DNA from: Saccharibacillus sacchari DSM 19268
Lineage (GTDB): Bacteria; Bacillota; Bacilli; Paenibacillales; Paenibacillaceae
Assembly: GCF_000585395.1 (NCBI RefSeq)
Contig: NZ_KK073875.1
Span: 3,385,307-3,449,306 of the forward strand
DNA length: 64,000 nucleotides
Direction: 5' to 3'
Made by a program: the position numbers and the translations under genes. Below are positions 8,530-17,476 of the stretch, piece after piece (the stretch's first letter is position 1; the number at the start of each line of letters is the position of its first letter). A model generated the notes under the pieces. The model was not told the origin of the DNA. It saw only the letters and a list, made by a program, of their open reading frames with translations, and ran no database searches.

Positions 8530-9111
8530 ATGGGCCGACAAACGTATCGCGTTCCGTTCGGAGTCGAACCTGCGAAACGCACAACGAAAGGAACCCTGAT
8601 CTTCTACGATTCGTTCGAGCATATTTCGGATGAACAGCTGGAGCGCGCAGCCGAGCTGGCCGTCGCCCGTTCGTTCTCGCAGTTGGTGCTGTATCCGCTG
8701 CATGAAGCGACGGTGAAGCGGCTGACGGGAGAGACTGCGAGTGCTTTTTACAAACGGGACGATCGGGTGCATGAATGGCGGCGCGATCAACAGATCATGC
8801 GCAATGTGACCGTGGAGAACTGGGACGGCAAGCGGAAAAAGTATACCCCGCTCGAAGCGGCATTGCGGTTTATGGACGAAAAGTATCCGTCGCCGCTGTT
8901 CCTGTACCTGACCGCCGATAACGCGAACCGTTTCTCATCTTTCGCTACGTTCGAAGAATGGATCGTGAAGATTCGGTTGGTTCTGGACGAGTTGCCGCAG
9001 CGCCTGCACCCGCGATTAACGAAGTTCCGCCATCGTTGGGATACGGTTGGGGAACTGCTGGCGAAGGAGAAGCCGGAGGATCAGCCGGACACGCGTCCGC
9101 GCAAGCATTAA
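8530..9111 (+). CDS. Conserved hypothetical protein
   Basis: A 193-residue, soluble, highly charged protein that I do not recognise. It has no signal peptide or membrane segment. Visible features are an early beta-strand region (GTLIFYDSFEHISDEQLERA), a helix rich in Arg (DDRVHEWRRDQQIMR) and a C-terminal tail EKPEDQPDTRPRKH. The start at 8530 is preceded by GGGAAGGGG. It begins 37 bp after the ABC permease and may be transcribed with it, but nothing else ties it to transport. Confidence 0.65.
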   Translation: MGRQTYRVPFGVEPAKRTTKGTLIFYDSFEHISDEQLERAAELAVARSFSQLVLYPLHEATVKRLTGETASAFYKRDDRVHEWRRDQQIMRNVTVENWDGKRKKYTPLEAALRFMDEKYPSPLFLYLTADNANRFSSFATFEEWIVKIRLVLDELPQRLHPRLTKFRHRWDTVGELLAKEKPEDQPDTRPRKH

Positions 9112-9210
9112 GCAGGATTCACAATCGTTTCACACGTGCATCAGCCGGACCCGAGCCGTTTCCTTTACACTGGAGGAGACGGTTTTTTATATGCGAAAAG
9201 AGGAAAAGCG

Positions 9211-10584
9211 ATGCCTATTATTTTACGAAAAAGTTTCCCTTTGCTGGCAGCCCTGGCGATCTCGGCGCTGGCTCTGTCCGGTTGTGAAAGTAGAGCGGGT
9301 TCCGTTTCGGCACAGCCTGCATCGATCGGGCGCGGCGAAGACGTTACGCTGGCTGTAGCGACGGATGTGCATTATCTGAGCGGAAGGCTGACGGATCACG
9401 GAAAAGCTTTTGATACCTATGTCTATGCGGGCGACGGCAAGCAGCTCAATTATAGCGAAGAACTGCTTGATGCGTTTACGGAGCAGATGGCGGAAGAGCA
9501 TCCGAATGTGCTGATTTTAAGCGGCGATCTGACCAATAACGGGGAGCTGGAAAGCCATGAGGATCTAGCCGAGAAGCTGCAAAAGGTCGAACAGGCCGGA
9601 ACCCGCGTCTATGTCATTCCGGGCAATCATGATCTGCTAAACCCTTGGGCGCGCAGCTTTAAGGGAGAGGATCAGTATAAGGCTGCCTCCGTCACGGAAG
9701 AGCAGTTTGCCGAAATTTATGGAGCGTACGGGTACGACGAAGCCGTATCCCGCGATTCGTCCTCGCTCAGCTATCTGGTTAAGCCTTCCGACGACCTGTG
9801 GCTGCTCATGCTGGATACGAGCAAATACGCAAACAACGCCAAGCTGGGCTATCCGGAGACAGGCGGCGAGTTGAAAGCTGGAACATTGAAGTGGGTCAGA
9901 GACTGCGGTGAACAAGCGGAAAAAGCCGGTGCGCGAATCATTCCGGTCATGCACCATAATCTGACGGATCACAGCGATGTGGTAAAGGAGGGCTTCACGC
10001 TCGACAACGCGGGCGAGGTGCAGGAAGTGTTTGCCCGATATAAGATGACGCCGTCGCTCAGCGGGCATATCCATATTCAGAACATTGCGTCGGTTGAAAA
10101 CGGTGGAGGCAAGTTGACTGATATCGTGACCGGGGCACAGTCGGTTTCGCCGAATCGGTACGGGCTGCTCACTTACGACGCCTCCGCCCATGAACTGCAT
10201 TACGAAGCACGCATGACGGATGTCGAAGGATGGGCGAAGAAGAGCGGCAGCACCGATGAGAATCTGCTGAGTTTCCGCGAGTATTCCCGAGACTTTTTTG
10301 CCGGATTCGGGTATGACATGGCCTTCAAGCGTCTGATTGTAGATGAAACGTACACCTCCGAAGAAGTCGAAGCGATGGCTCAGACGATGGCGGATGTGAA
10401 CGTGAGCTACTTTGCAGGCACGCAGCAGCAGGATCGTGAGGCGATCATGGCGTCCGAAGGCTATCGGTTATGGGCAGAGTCGGGAGGGAACTTTACGAAA
10501 AACTATGTGGAGAGCATCGTGGGGACAGAAGGAGCGGCGAATAATCTGTCGTTGACGACGGAGTTTTCATTACCGGAAAAATAA
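9211..10584 (+). CDS. Metallophosphoesterase lipoprotein
   Basis: A 457-residue exported lipoprotein. The signal LLAALAISALALSGC ends in a lipobox (LSGC), so the mature protein should be fixed to the membrane through its Cys. The calcineurin-like phosphoesterase motifs appear in order: DxH in VATDVHYL, GDLTNNGE, GNHDLL, the His pair in VMHHNLTDHS and GHIHIQ. These bind two metal ions and cleave phosphate esters; the natural substrate is not apparent. The C-terminal 150 residues are helical and of unknown role. ATG 9211 follows AAGAGGAAA; an ATG at 9136 would put 25 residues before the signal peptide and is unlikely. Confidence 0.85.
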   Translation: MPIILRKSFPLLAALAISALALSGCESRAGSVSAQPASIGRGEDVTLAVATDVHYLSGRLTDHGKAFDTYVYAGDGKQLNYSEELLDAFTEQMAEEHPNVLILSGDLTNNGELESHEDLAEKLQKVEQAGTRVYVIPGNHDLLNPWARSFKGEDQYKAASVTEEQFAEIYGAYGYDEAVSRDSSSLSYLVKPSDDLWLLMLDTSKYANNAKLGYPETGGELKAGTLKWVRDCGEQAEKAGARIIPVMHHNLTDHSDVVKEGFTLDNAGEVQEVFARYKMTPSLSGHIHIQNIASVENGGGKLTDIVTGAQSVSPNRYGLLTYDASAHELHYEARMTDVEGWAKKSGSTDENLLSFREYSRDFFAGFGYDMAFKRLIVDETYTSEEVEAMAQTMADVNVSYFAGTQQQDREAIMASEGYRLWAESGGNFTKNYVESIVGTEGAANNLSLTTEFSLPEK

Positions 10585-10602
10585 GGTTTTGAACGGAATG
10601 GG

Positions 10603-10647
10603 TTTGTATTCATGTTCCCTGCGTATTAACATGGAAGCGAATACAAA
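10603..10647. repeat. 9-bp inverted repeat between two genes
   Basis: TTTGTATTC and GAATACAAA flank a second short pairing (ATGTT/AACAT). There is no T-run, so it may be an operator or a weak terminator upstream of the isomerase-like gene. Confidence 0.35.
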
Positions 10648-10700
10648 AGGCGAACGTTGCGGATTGCGCTGCGGTCATTCGCCATACCTAGGAGGAACTC

Positions 10701-11537
10701 ATGTTAAAAGGACTGACGCGTGCCGGATTGGGTGCGATCGAAAACGATGAGCAATTCTTGAAGTTGGCGTCCGACGCCGGATTTGACAGCGTGGATCTGA
10801 ATGCAAAGGCGTTGATCGAGCAATACGGGCAAGAGGGAGCGATCGAGCTTTTTCAAAGGTATAATCTTCAACTCGGTTCGATCGATCTGCCCATCGAATG
10901 GCGTGCGGATGAAGAAGCATTTCTGGCTGGCCTCCCGGCGCTGACCGAAGCGGCTGCGGCCGCGCGCAAGCTGGGCTGCACGCGCTGCTGCACCTATGTG
11001 CTACCTTCAACCGACCAAATGCCCGCTCACTTTATGGCTTTGGCAACCCGTCGACTGCGCATCTGCGCACAGGTTCTGGGCGCTTACCGCATCCGGCTCG
11101 GCTTGGAATTCGTCGGCCCGCATCATCTCCGTACCGCCTGGAAACACCCATTCATCTGGACGATGCAAGACACGCTGGATTGGATAGACGCTATCGGCGA
11201 GCCCAACGTCGGCTTATTGCTGGACGCCTACCACTGGCATACCAACAGCCTGACCGTCACGGATCTCGAACGACTACAGCCTCACCAGATCGTCCACGTT
11301 CATCTGAACGACGCCAAAGACCTGCCTGTTGATCAGATCCTGGACAACGACCGCATCTACCCCGGCGAAGGCATCATCGACCTTCCCGGCTTCCTTCATG
11401 CTCTGAACAAAATCGGCTACACCGATTTCGTGACCCAAGAAATCTTGACGCCGTCCGCGCCGACGGAAAGTCCCGAAGAACTGGTGCAGCGCTCCAAAAA
11501 AGGTTACGCTCAAGTATTTTCCGCCGCAGGCTTGTAG
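10701..11537 (+). CDS. Sugar phosphate isomerase/epimerase-like TIM barrel
   Basis: A 278-residue protein of the AP-endonuclease-2/xylose-isomerase fold. Metal-site residues are recognisable: the Glu in RLGLEFVGPHH, the Asp-Ala-Tyr-His set in VGLLLDAYHWHTNS, the HVHLNDAKD block and the last Glu in FVTQEIL. Members include hydroxypyruvate isomerase, tagatose epimerase and inositol pathway enzymes; the exact substrate cannot be told. AGGAGGAAC lies directly upstream of ATG 10701. It stands alone, and the intergenic palindrome (copy A) follows it. Confidence 0.82.
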   Translation: MLKGLTRAGLGAIENDEQFLKLASDAGFDSVDLNAKALIEQYGQEGAIELFQRYNLQLGSIDLPIEWRADEEAFLAGLPALTEAAAAARKLGCTRCCTYVLPSTDQMPAHFMALATRRLRICAQVLGAYRIRLGLEFVGPHHLRTAWKHPFIWTMQDTLDWIDAIGEPNVGLLLDAYHWHTNSLTVTDLERLQPHQIVHVHLNDAKDLPVDQILDNDRIYPGEGIIDLPGFLHALNKIGYTDFVTQEILTPSAPTESPEELVQRSKKGYAQVFSAAGL

Positions 11538-11693
11538 CTAAAAAATAAAGCAACACCTTTCCGACAGCCCGTTCGATATGCTTTTTCCTCCTCTGAATGT
11601 CTTGTCTGTCTTTCTATTTTGTCTTTGCATCTTACTCTTTTAAAAAGAAACCCATCCCTTTCTCGGGAAAGGAATGTTCCCCGGAAGCAACAG

Positions 11694-11799
11694 GCGGAGG
11701 GAGAAATTCGATTGAAGAAGCCTTTGAACTCGGAAAAAACAAATAAAAACTTCAATCTATTTTCCGAGTGAGACAGCGCCCGAAACGAATTTCTCCCGC
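11694..11799 (+). repeat. Intergenic covarying palindrome, copy A
   Basis: The outer arms GGGAGAAATTC and GAATTTCTCCC pair, as do the inner arms CTCGGAAAA and TTTTCCGAG. Conserved words are GCCTTTGAACT before, and GTGAGACAGCG after, the centre. It lies in the 425-bp gap between the isomerase-like and helicase genes. The rest of that gap, 11538-11690, holds only a short CCTTTC/GGAAAGG hairpin. Confidence 0.8.
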
Positions 11800-11861
11800 A
11801 GCCGTCTAAGCTTCCCCAAACATAACTCCCCCGATTTTCGCGGATAGGTTTCTTTTCCCTC

Positions 11862-11890
11862 TCGCCAAAATGACGGTTTCCGGTTATAAT
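11862..11890 (+). promoter_or_regulatory. Sigma-A promoter for the helicase gene
   Basis: TCGCCA (11862-11867) and a perfect TATAAT (11885-11890) are separated by 17 bp. Transcription would begin near 11897, downstream of ATG 11870, so that ATG cannot be the start of the helicase. Confidence 0.6.
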
Positions 11891-11962
11891 GACGGGTGGC
11901 CCGATTGGCAACCGTTTGACAATCCCGCCAAATCCGCAAGATCAATGGAGGCTATCACCGCT

Positions 11963-13900
11963 TTGACGACTACTTATCCATTTACGTTCGACCCCGCGGC
12001 CCCTTTTCTGGACCAGGCTTCCGACTGGATCGCGGACGTCTTTTACGATATTTTGCCCGAAGCCGGCTTCGAGACCCGTGACGAACAGATCTTCATGGCG
12101 TTTCAATTGGAGCGCGCTTATAAAGAAAAGAAAACCATCTTTGCCGAAGCCGGAGTGGGAACGGGCAAGACGCTCGTATACCTGCTGTACGCTTCATTAT
12201 ATGCACGTTATACACGCAAACCGGCCGTTATCGCCTGCGCCGACGAGTCGCTGATCGAGCAGCTGGTTAAGCCGGAAGGCGACATTGCCAAGATTGCCCG
12301 CCATTTGAATTTGAACATCGACGTACGGCTCGGCAAATCCCAGGATCAATATTTGTGTTTGAACAAACTTGAAGAAGTCCGCGGACCGGGCAGCGAAAAC
12401 GAAGTGTTCCAAAACATCTACGAAGAACTGCCGCCGTTCGTGCATTTTCCGGATACCCTTCAATCGTTCTATCCGTACGGTAGCCGTAAAGATTACCCGG
12501 AATTGGACGACAAGCAGTGGGATCAAGTCGGCTGGGACGTGTTCCAAGATTGTCTGATCTGTCCGCGCCGTCATCGCTGCGGTCAGACGCTGTCGCGCGA
12601 TCATTACCGCAAAGCAACGGACTTGATCGTTTGCTCGCACGACTTTTACATGGAGCACGTCTGGACTTACGAAGCGCGCAAGCGCGAAGGCCAGCTTCCG
12701 CTGCTGCCCGAGCACAGCTCGGTCGTCTTCGACGAAGGCCACCTGCTGGAGACTGCCGCGCAAAGCGCATTGACTTACAAACTCAAACATTCGGCTTTCG
12801 AATCGATCGTGACGCGCCTTCTTGAAGGCGAAGTTCGCGAATCGCTCGCGCTGGCGGTCGAACATGCCATCGAACGCAGCGACGATCTGTTCGAGCTGGT
12901 CCATCGCTACAGCACGCCGGTTCCGGCATCGCAGCGTAACGAACTTGAACTTTCTGCCGAGTTGATGAAGGGCGTGAACGCTTTCCGCGCGGCGGTCGAT
13001 GCGATCGAGGAAGAAATCGTGTTCGAGAGCGGAATGTTCAGTCTTGACGAGTATCAACTGCGCATCGTGGAAGAGCACTTGGAAATGATGCAGACCGCGC
13101 TCGCTTTGTTCGCCAACCCGCGCGAGCTGATCTGTTGGACGCAGGACGATCAAGGCGACATGACGCTGGTATTGATGCCGAAGAAGGTAAAAGAGATCCT
13201 GAACGAACGCGTCTTTTCCAAAAAGATGCCGATCATCTTCTCCTCCGCGACATTGTCGGCCGACGAATCGTTCGATTACATCGCGGACAGCCTCGGAGTC
13301 AGCGAATACCAGTCGTTCTCGGTGGCTTCGCCGTATGACTACGAAGAAAGCATGCAAGCCCGCCTGAGCACGGAAACAACCGTCGCGATCAAAACGGATC
13401 ATGTGCTTCGCGCTTTGGAGCGCCGAGAAGGCGGCATGCTGCTGCTGTTCCCGTCCCGCGAATCGATGGAAGCTTTCCGTTTCGAAGCCGACTCGCGTCT
13501 TGAGTTCGCAGACTTCCCGATCCTATATGAAGGCGATGCCGAAATCAGCCGCCTGATCTCGGAATTCCAGAACGGCAAGCTGGTGAATCTCTGTGCGGTT
13601 ACGCTATGGGAAGGTCTGGACGTTCCGGGCGATTCGCTGAATCATGTCGTGATCTGGGAATTGCCGTTCCCGCCGAACGATCCGGTCTTCGCCGCGAAGC
13701 GTCGCGAGTCTGCCGATCCGTTCGGCGAAGTGGATATGCCGCACATGCTGCTGAGATTGCGTCAAGGCATCGGGCGCTTGATCCGCACGAGCGGGGATCG
13801 CGGACGCGTCGATATCTTCGGCGAAGCATTAAACCAACAGGGCGTGCGCGAACGAGTGAGCAGTCTACTGCCGGCCAGCGCCGCAAAGGAGAATGAATAA
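11963..13900 (+). CDS. dinG: DinG/XPD-type ATP-dependent DNA helicase
   Basis: A helicase of about 645 residues. Walker A is AEAGVGTGKT and the DEAH-type box is VVFDEGHLLE. Later motifs include FSSATLSADESF and RLRQGIGRLIRTSGDRG. Four Cys (132, 197, 200, 206 from this start) have the spacing of the DinG iron-sulfur cluster: one Cys far ahead, then C-x2-C-x5-C. No exonuclease domain precedes the helicase, unlike B. subtilis DinG. TTG 11963 is chosen because TGGAGG lies 11 bp upstream and the promoter TATAAT is at 11885; ATG 11945 in frame is the alternative. These enzymes unwind forked or R-loop DNA in repair. The DUF6509-like gene overlaps the stop. Confidence 0.85.
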   Translation: MTTTYPFTFDPAAPFLDQASDWIADVFYDILPEAGFETRDEQIFMAFQLERAYKEKKTIFAEAGVGTGKTLVYLLYASLYARYTRKPAVIACADESLIEQLVKPEGDIAKIARHLNLNIDVRLGKSQDQYLCLNKLEEVRGPGSENEVFQNIYEELPPFVHFPDTLQSFYPYGSRKDYPELDDKQWDQVGWDVFQDCLICPRRHRCGQTLSRDHYRKATDLIVCSHDFYMEHVWTYEARKREGQLPLLPEHSSVVFDEGHLLETAAQSALTYKLKHSAFESIVTRLLEGEVRESLALAVEHAIERSDDLFELVHRYSTPVPASQRNELELSAELMKGVNAFRAAVDAIEEEIVFESGMFSLDEYQLRIVEEHLEMMQTALALFANPRELICWTQDDQGDMTLVLMPKKVKEILNERVFSKKMPIIFSSATLSADESFDYIADSLGVSEYQSFSVASPYDYEESMQARLSTETTVAIKTDHVLRALERREGGMLLLFPSRESMEAFRFEADSRLEFADFPILYEGDAEISRLISEFQNGKLVNLCAVTLWEGLDVPGDSLNHVVIWELPFPPNDPVFAAKRRESADPFGEVDMPHMLLRLRQGIGRLIRTSGDRGRVDIFGEALNQQGVRERVSSLLPASAAKENE

Positions 13901-14196
13901 TGGAATTTACAGAGTATACAGTAGAGAAAATTCGCGACGCATTCGGCATCGTGCAGGGAGAACGCTACGAATTCGTGCTTGAATTCGAAGTGGATGAAGA
14001 AGACGAGCTTTACACGCCGCAAGGGCTGCTGCTGCGCGTCATCTACAGCGTGAACGGGGAAGAAAAGAAGATCGTGAAGCACGAGATTATCGAACGCGGT
14101 ACGCAAAAAGTACTCGAGTTTGATCTCGAAGACGACGAACTGGAAGAAACCGAAGCTTTTTGCGCGGCGCACTATAACGAAGGCGAAGAATCGTAA
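13900..14196 (+). CDS. DUF6509-like small acidic protein
   Basis: A 98-residue, strongly acidic soluble protein. It begins MEFTEYTVEKIRDAFGIVQG and ends in an acidic helix (LEDDELEETEAFCAAHYNEG). From memory it matches the DUF6509 proteins of Bacillales, which have no known function. Its ATG overlaps the helicase stop codon (TAATGG), and AAAGGAGAA lies 7 bp upstream, so the two are translationally coupled. A strong terminator follows. Confidence 0.7.
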   Translation: MEFTEYTVEKIRDAFGIVQGERYEFVLEFEVDEEDELYTPQGLLLRVIYSVNGEEKKIVKHEIIERGTQKVLEFDLEDDELEETEAFCAAHYNEGEES

Positions 14197-14235
14197 GCCG
14201 GAATCCCGATCCGCTTGCATTGCCCATACGTATCA

Positions 14236-14275
14236 AAACAGCCGATGTTCTTTATAAAGAACATCGGCTGTTTTG
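14236..14275. terminator. Bidirectional terminator
   Basis: A perfect stem of AAAACAGCCGATGTTCTTT against its complement, with a tiny loop. It has A and T runs on the two sides and sits between the convergent DUF6509-like and MpsC-like genes. Confidence 0.9.
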
Positions 14276-14311
14276 CATGCGGTGTTGGCGTTTTAATGAA
14301 AATAGTACCCG

Positions 14312-15007
14312 TTATCCGGCTTCAGAATCATTTTCCGTAAAGTCCAACGTCAGCAAGCTGAGGTCGTCTTCGAAAGCCCAATCCAAATAAGCGGCATTCA
14401 GCTTGCGATTCAGCAGCTCTTGGAGAGGGAGTTCTTCCAGAAATCGGTCCAGTTCCAACTCGCGCTTGGCTACCCGAAGCTGGCTGTTAAAGCCTTTTTT
14501 GACGAGCTTTTTTTCCAAATTGATCAATAATCCGCTTCGAATGATTAACAACAGATCATTCTGCAACCAGAATGATTCGATGCTTACCGGCGATTTTTGG
14601 ACCTGTTCGGTAACGGATTCCACAACGTGATGCAATTCGGCTTTGCCTGCATACAGATCTTCGGCATAAGGTTCGTTATCAGGCTTCAGCAATACGGCGA
14701 TCAGCGCGGTATCGGATTCGATCTTCCAGTCGATGTACGCGTAATCCGTTTTTCTGCCCGTTAACTTTTCAATCTTGGGACGAATGGAAGGGAAAATAAA
14801 TTGTTCGAGTAAAATATAAATGTGCGTGTAACATTCGTCTGGATCTTTGGGCAGGCGTTCGTCCCGGACATCGGTCAAACCTCGGTAAAAAAACAGAATC
14901 GAGCGTTCGTTCGAACGAATGTCGACGGACTCCGGAGATTTGCCGAATTGGCTTTTGCATAAAAGTTTGGAATAGTCTTGAAGAGTTTGAAGCGTCTCGT
15001 TGTCCAT
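14312..15007 (-). CDS. MpsC-like (DUF2294) protein, two tandem units
   Basis: A 231-residue soluble protein. It looks like two units of the DUF2294/MpsC type. The first runs from about residue 10 to 110 (GKSPESVDIRSNERSILFFY through KTDYAYIDWKIESDTALIAV). The second runs from about 130 to 225 (KSPVSIESFWLQNDLLLIIR through NAAYLDWAFEDDLSLLTLDF). The paired YIDW/YLDW motifs support an internal duplication. MpsC was named in a Staphylococcus sodium-translocating system, but no such system is nearby, so a role cannot be given. The start 15007 has GAAAGGAG upstream; in-frame starts further up do not. The family assignment is from memory and moderately sure. Confidence 0.55.
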   Translation of the reverse strand: MDNETLQTLQDYSKLLCKSQFGKSPESVDIRSNERSILFFYRGLTDVRDERLPKDPDECYTHIYILLEQFIFPSIRPKIEKLTGRKTDYAYIDWKIESDTALIAVLLKPDNEPYAEDLYAGKAELHHVVESVTEQVQKSPVSIESFWLQNDLLLIIRSGLLINLEKKLVKKGFNSQLRVAKRELELDRFLEELPLQELLNRKLNAAYLDWAFEDDLSLLTLDFTENDSEAG

Positions 15008-15172
15008 CTGGATCGAACTCCTTTCCATATGCCTATCCATTACCCGCAATCAAGATCGAGAACATCTTATCCACAACAATTTTTTTGAAGGATTATAGTT
15101 ATCAAATAAACGTTTGCTTCCGATAATGAAAACAAGAGAGCGATTTTGCATTGTGCAAGGAGAGGGACAACC

Positions 15173-16234
15173 ATGATTCGCGACTTATTTATTAACTTCT
15201 GCTTGTTGTCTACTTTCCTTTTTTTCGGAGACATGGCGCATAATATGCTGCGTGTGCGGTTCAAGCTCAGTCCCTGGATCCTCAACGGGGTATCCGGAGT
15301 CGGCCTGGGTTTATTCGGCATTTTGCAGTTAGTGTTCACTTTTGAACTTTCCAACGGGCTTTTGCTTGATTTTCGCCAGCTTTCGATCATGGTAGCAGCA
15401 GGCATCGGCGGACCCTGGGCAGCCTTGATCGCGACTCTGTTGATCGGAGCGGGGCGGATTGCGATCGCCGGAGGGTTCACGCCCGCATCCGTGCTCGGAT
15501 TGATCGCGACGCTGCTTACATTCGTGTTCGTGCTGCCGGCTTTTCTGGTCAAAGGCTCGCTTCGAAGACAGTGGACGTTGGCTGCTTTGTCCACCACTTT
15601 TCTCGCGCTCGGCTTATTGTTATACCGTCTCGGCGAATCGGGCATTCCGCTGATTTTGTTTCTGGCCGTCCTTCAAGCGGCGGGCTGCACGTTTACGTAT
15701 CATATGATGCGTTATCTGCGCGCGACCCGCGAGATTCAGGACGCGTTGAAGCAGGACATCGAGCATGATTTCTTGACGGGGCTTTACAATTCGCGAGGCT
15801 TTGAATCCAGGTACCGTCTCGCGATCGCATCGGGCAGTCCGTTCGCTTTGTTGCTGCTGGATATCGACCATTTCAAAAAGGTTAACGATACGTACGGCCA
15901 TCCGGCAGGCGACGCCGTACTGGAACAGCTCGGCAAGCTTATCCGGGAATACGTCCGCAAAATCGGCTGCGCTTCGCGTAAAGGCGGCGAGGAATTCGCG
16001 GTAATCCTGAGGCCGTGCGATTCGAAACGCGCGATCGAAAATGCGGATAAACTGCGCGCGCAAATCGAACAGACGCCGTTTCTTTTGCCGGACGGCCAAA
16101 TCATTCATATCACGATCTCGGTCGGAATCGGAATGTATCCGCGTTTCTCCGAAAGCAAACTCGTCGAAGAAACCGACCGCGCCCTTTACCGCGCCAAGCA
16201 GGAGGGCCGCAACCGCGGCGTTTTGGCAGTTTGA
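15173..16234 (+). CDS. Membrane diguanylate cyclase (GGDEF)
   Basis: A 353-residue protein with an N-terminal five- to six-helix membrane sensor (about residues 1-185, 5TM-5TMR_LYT type), then a GGDEF domain (about 195-353). The active loop is RKGGEEF, an accepted GGEEF variant. DHFKKVNDTYGHPAGD holds the metal-binding Asp, and ISVGIGMYP follows the usual pattern. It should make cyclic di-GMP from two GTP. No RxxD inhibitory site is visible five residues before the loop. AAGGAGAGGG lies 6 bp upstream of ATG 15173. No EAL or PilZ gene is nearby. Confidence 0.9.
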   Translation: MIRDLFINFCLLSTFLFFGDMAHNMLRVRFKLSPWILNGVSGVGLGLFGILQLVFTFELSNGLLLDFRQLSIMVAAGIGGPWAALIATLLIGAGRIAIAGGFTPASVLGLIATLLTFVFVLPAFLVKGSLRRQWTLAALSTTFLALGLLLYRLGESGIPLILFLAVLQAAGCTFTYHMMRYLRATREIQDALKQDIEHDFLTGLYNSRGFESRYRLAIASGSPFALLLLDIDHFKKVNDTYGHPAGDAVLEQLGKLIREYVRKIGCASRKGGEEFAVILRPCDSKRAIENADKLRAQIEQTPFLLPDGQIIHITISVGIGMYPRFSESKLVEETDRALYRAKQEGRNRGVLAV

Positions 16235-16249
16235 ATAACCTTTGCAAAA

Positions 16250-16291
16250 GCGAAAAATTCCCGCTGGGGCATATCCGGCGGGAATTTTTCG
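16250..16291. terminator. Bidirectional terminator
   Basis: GCGAAAAATTCCCGC pairs with GCGGGAATTTTTCGT. It lies between the convergent cyclase and nitronate monooxygenase genes. Confidence 0.85.
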
Positions 16292-16292
16292 T

Positions 16293-17303
16293 TTATTGGG
16301 CCGCGGGAACGAAAGAACGGTCGGAATCGGCGGCGTTGCCGTTTTTTTCGATCCAATCTTCCAACAATTCGGTTATGATTTCGCGGCAAGGTTTGATCTC
16401 GTCGATAAACTGAATACCGCTGGAAACCGTGTTGATTCCTTGTTCCAATTGTCCGTCGAGCATGGCGGTTTTCAAGTTTCCGAGCTGCGCGAACGAAGCG
16501 TTGATTTCCGTGTCGCTCAGCGCTTTGGCCGTCTGCGCAAGCTCATGGGGAGTCGCCCGCCAAAATCCGCCGCGTCCGGTACGCACCAGAATCAAATCTT
16601 CGGCTCCGTGTCGCAGAATATCTTGCTTGGCTTGCGAATGGGCTGGGGATTCATCGGAGGCGATAAAACGCGTCCCCAGATAAACGCCTTCGGCTCCCAG
16701 CGCGAACGCTGCATTGACGCCGCGTTTGTCCGCGATTCCTCCGGTTGCCATCACGGGGATTTTTACCGCGTCGACGATCATCGGCACGACGGTCATCGTT
16801 CCGAGCGGAATCTCCGGCGTCGATCCGCCTTCGTCGAAGCCCGTAGCCACGATAATGTCGGCGCCTGCCTGCTCTGCCGCCTGTGCGCCGGAAACGGTGG
16901 GATGAAGTTCCCGGAAAACGACCGTGAACCCGAGGGATTTCAATCTGCGGATCTCTGCCGTATTCACGGCTCCGACGACAACTAGAATATCGACTTTTTC
17001 TTCAAGCGCGACTTGTAACGTATGTTCGCTGAACGGGCTTGTTTCGCTGCCTTCCGGGCCGGTGAAGTAATTCAGTCCGAACGGTTGATCCGTGAGCTGC
17101 CTGGTTTTGACGATCTCTTGCTTCAACCGAAGAGCATGCTCCGATAAATCTTTCGGCGCGCTCTGCTGTCCCGCATTCGGTCCGAGCGTGCCCATCCCGC
17201 CGGCATTCGAAACGGCGGCGACCAGTTCCGCGGACGTGACCCAAGACATCGGGGCTTGAATGATCGGATATCGGACACCCAAAATTTCGGTGATTCTGTT
17301 CAT
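16293..17303 (-). CDS. Nitronate monooxygenase (2-nitropropane dioxygenase family)
   Basis: A 336-residue FMN enzyme with a TIM-barrel fold. The N-terminus YPIIQAPMSWVTSAEL is the typical FMN-site start. LGAEGVYLGTRFIASDESPA and PVMATGGIADKRGV carry the phosphate-binding loops. The block QAGADIIVATGFDEGGSTPE is near the active site, but the usual catalytic His here (GxEAGGH) appears as FDEGGS, so activity on alkyl nitronates is uncertain. AGGAGAG lies 9 bp upstream of ATG 17303. It is transcribed away from a TetR gene, and an inverted repeat shared by both promoters suggests joint control. Confidence 0.82.
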   Translation of the reverse strand: MNRITEILGVRYPIIQAPMSWVTSAELVAAVSNAGGMGTLGPNAGQQSAPKDLSEHALRLKQEIVKTRQLTDQPFGLNYFTGPEGSETSPFSEHTLQVALEEKVDILVVVGAVNTAEIRRLKSLGFTVVFRELHPTVSGAQAAEQAGADIIVATGFDEGGSTPEIPLGTMTVVPMIVDAVKIPVMATGGIADKRGVNAAFALGAEGVYLGTRFIASDESPAHSQAKQDILRHGAEDLILVRTGRGGFWRATPHELAQTAKALSDTEINASFAQLGNLKTAMLDGQLEQGINTVSSGIQFIDEIKPCREIITELLEDWIEKNGNAADSDRSFVPAAQ

Positions 17304-17350
17304 TTGATGATTCTCTCCTGTCTGATTGTCGATTGAACGTCACTTCTTTG

Positions 17351-17458
17351 TAAGCAACAAGTGTTGTATAGTTGATTGTGAAGCAGGAGCGACCGCGATA
17401 CAACCGTCAAAGTCGCCGAAATATCGCTTAGACGACACTCTTTGGATTTTGTTGCTTA
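17351..17458. promoter_or_regulatory. 10-bp inverted repeat in a divergent promoter region
   Basis: TAAGCAACAA (17351-17360) reappears as its complement TTGTTGCTTA (17449-17458). The two lie on opposite sides of the divergent region and could bind the TetR protein encoded next. The first copy also lies in a shorter dyad, CAACA-AG-TGTTG. Confidence 0.45.
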
Positions 17459-17476
17459 ATTAAGGAGAGAACCACG

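Noticed and set aside
11870-11962. ATG 11870 as the helicase start
   Set aside because: A perfect TATAAT at 11885-11890 places transcription start downstream of this ATG, and there is no ribosome site.
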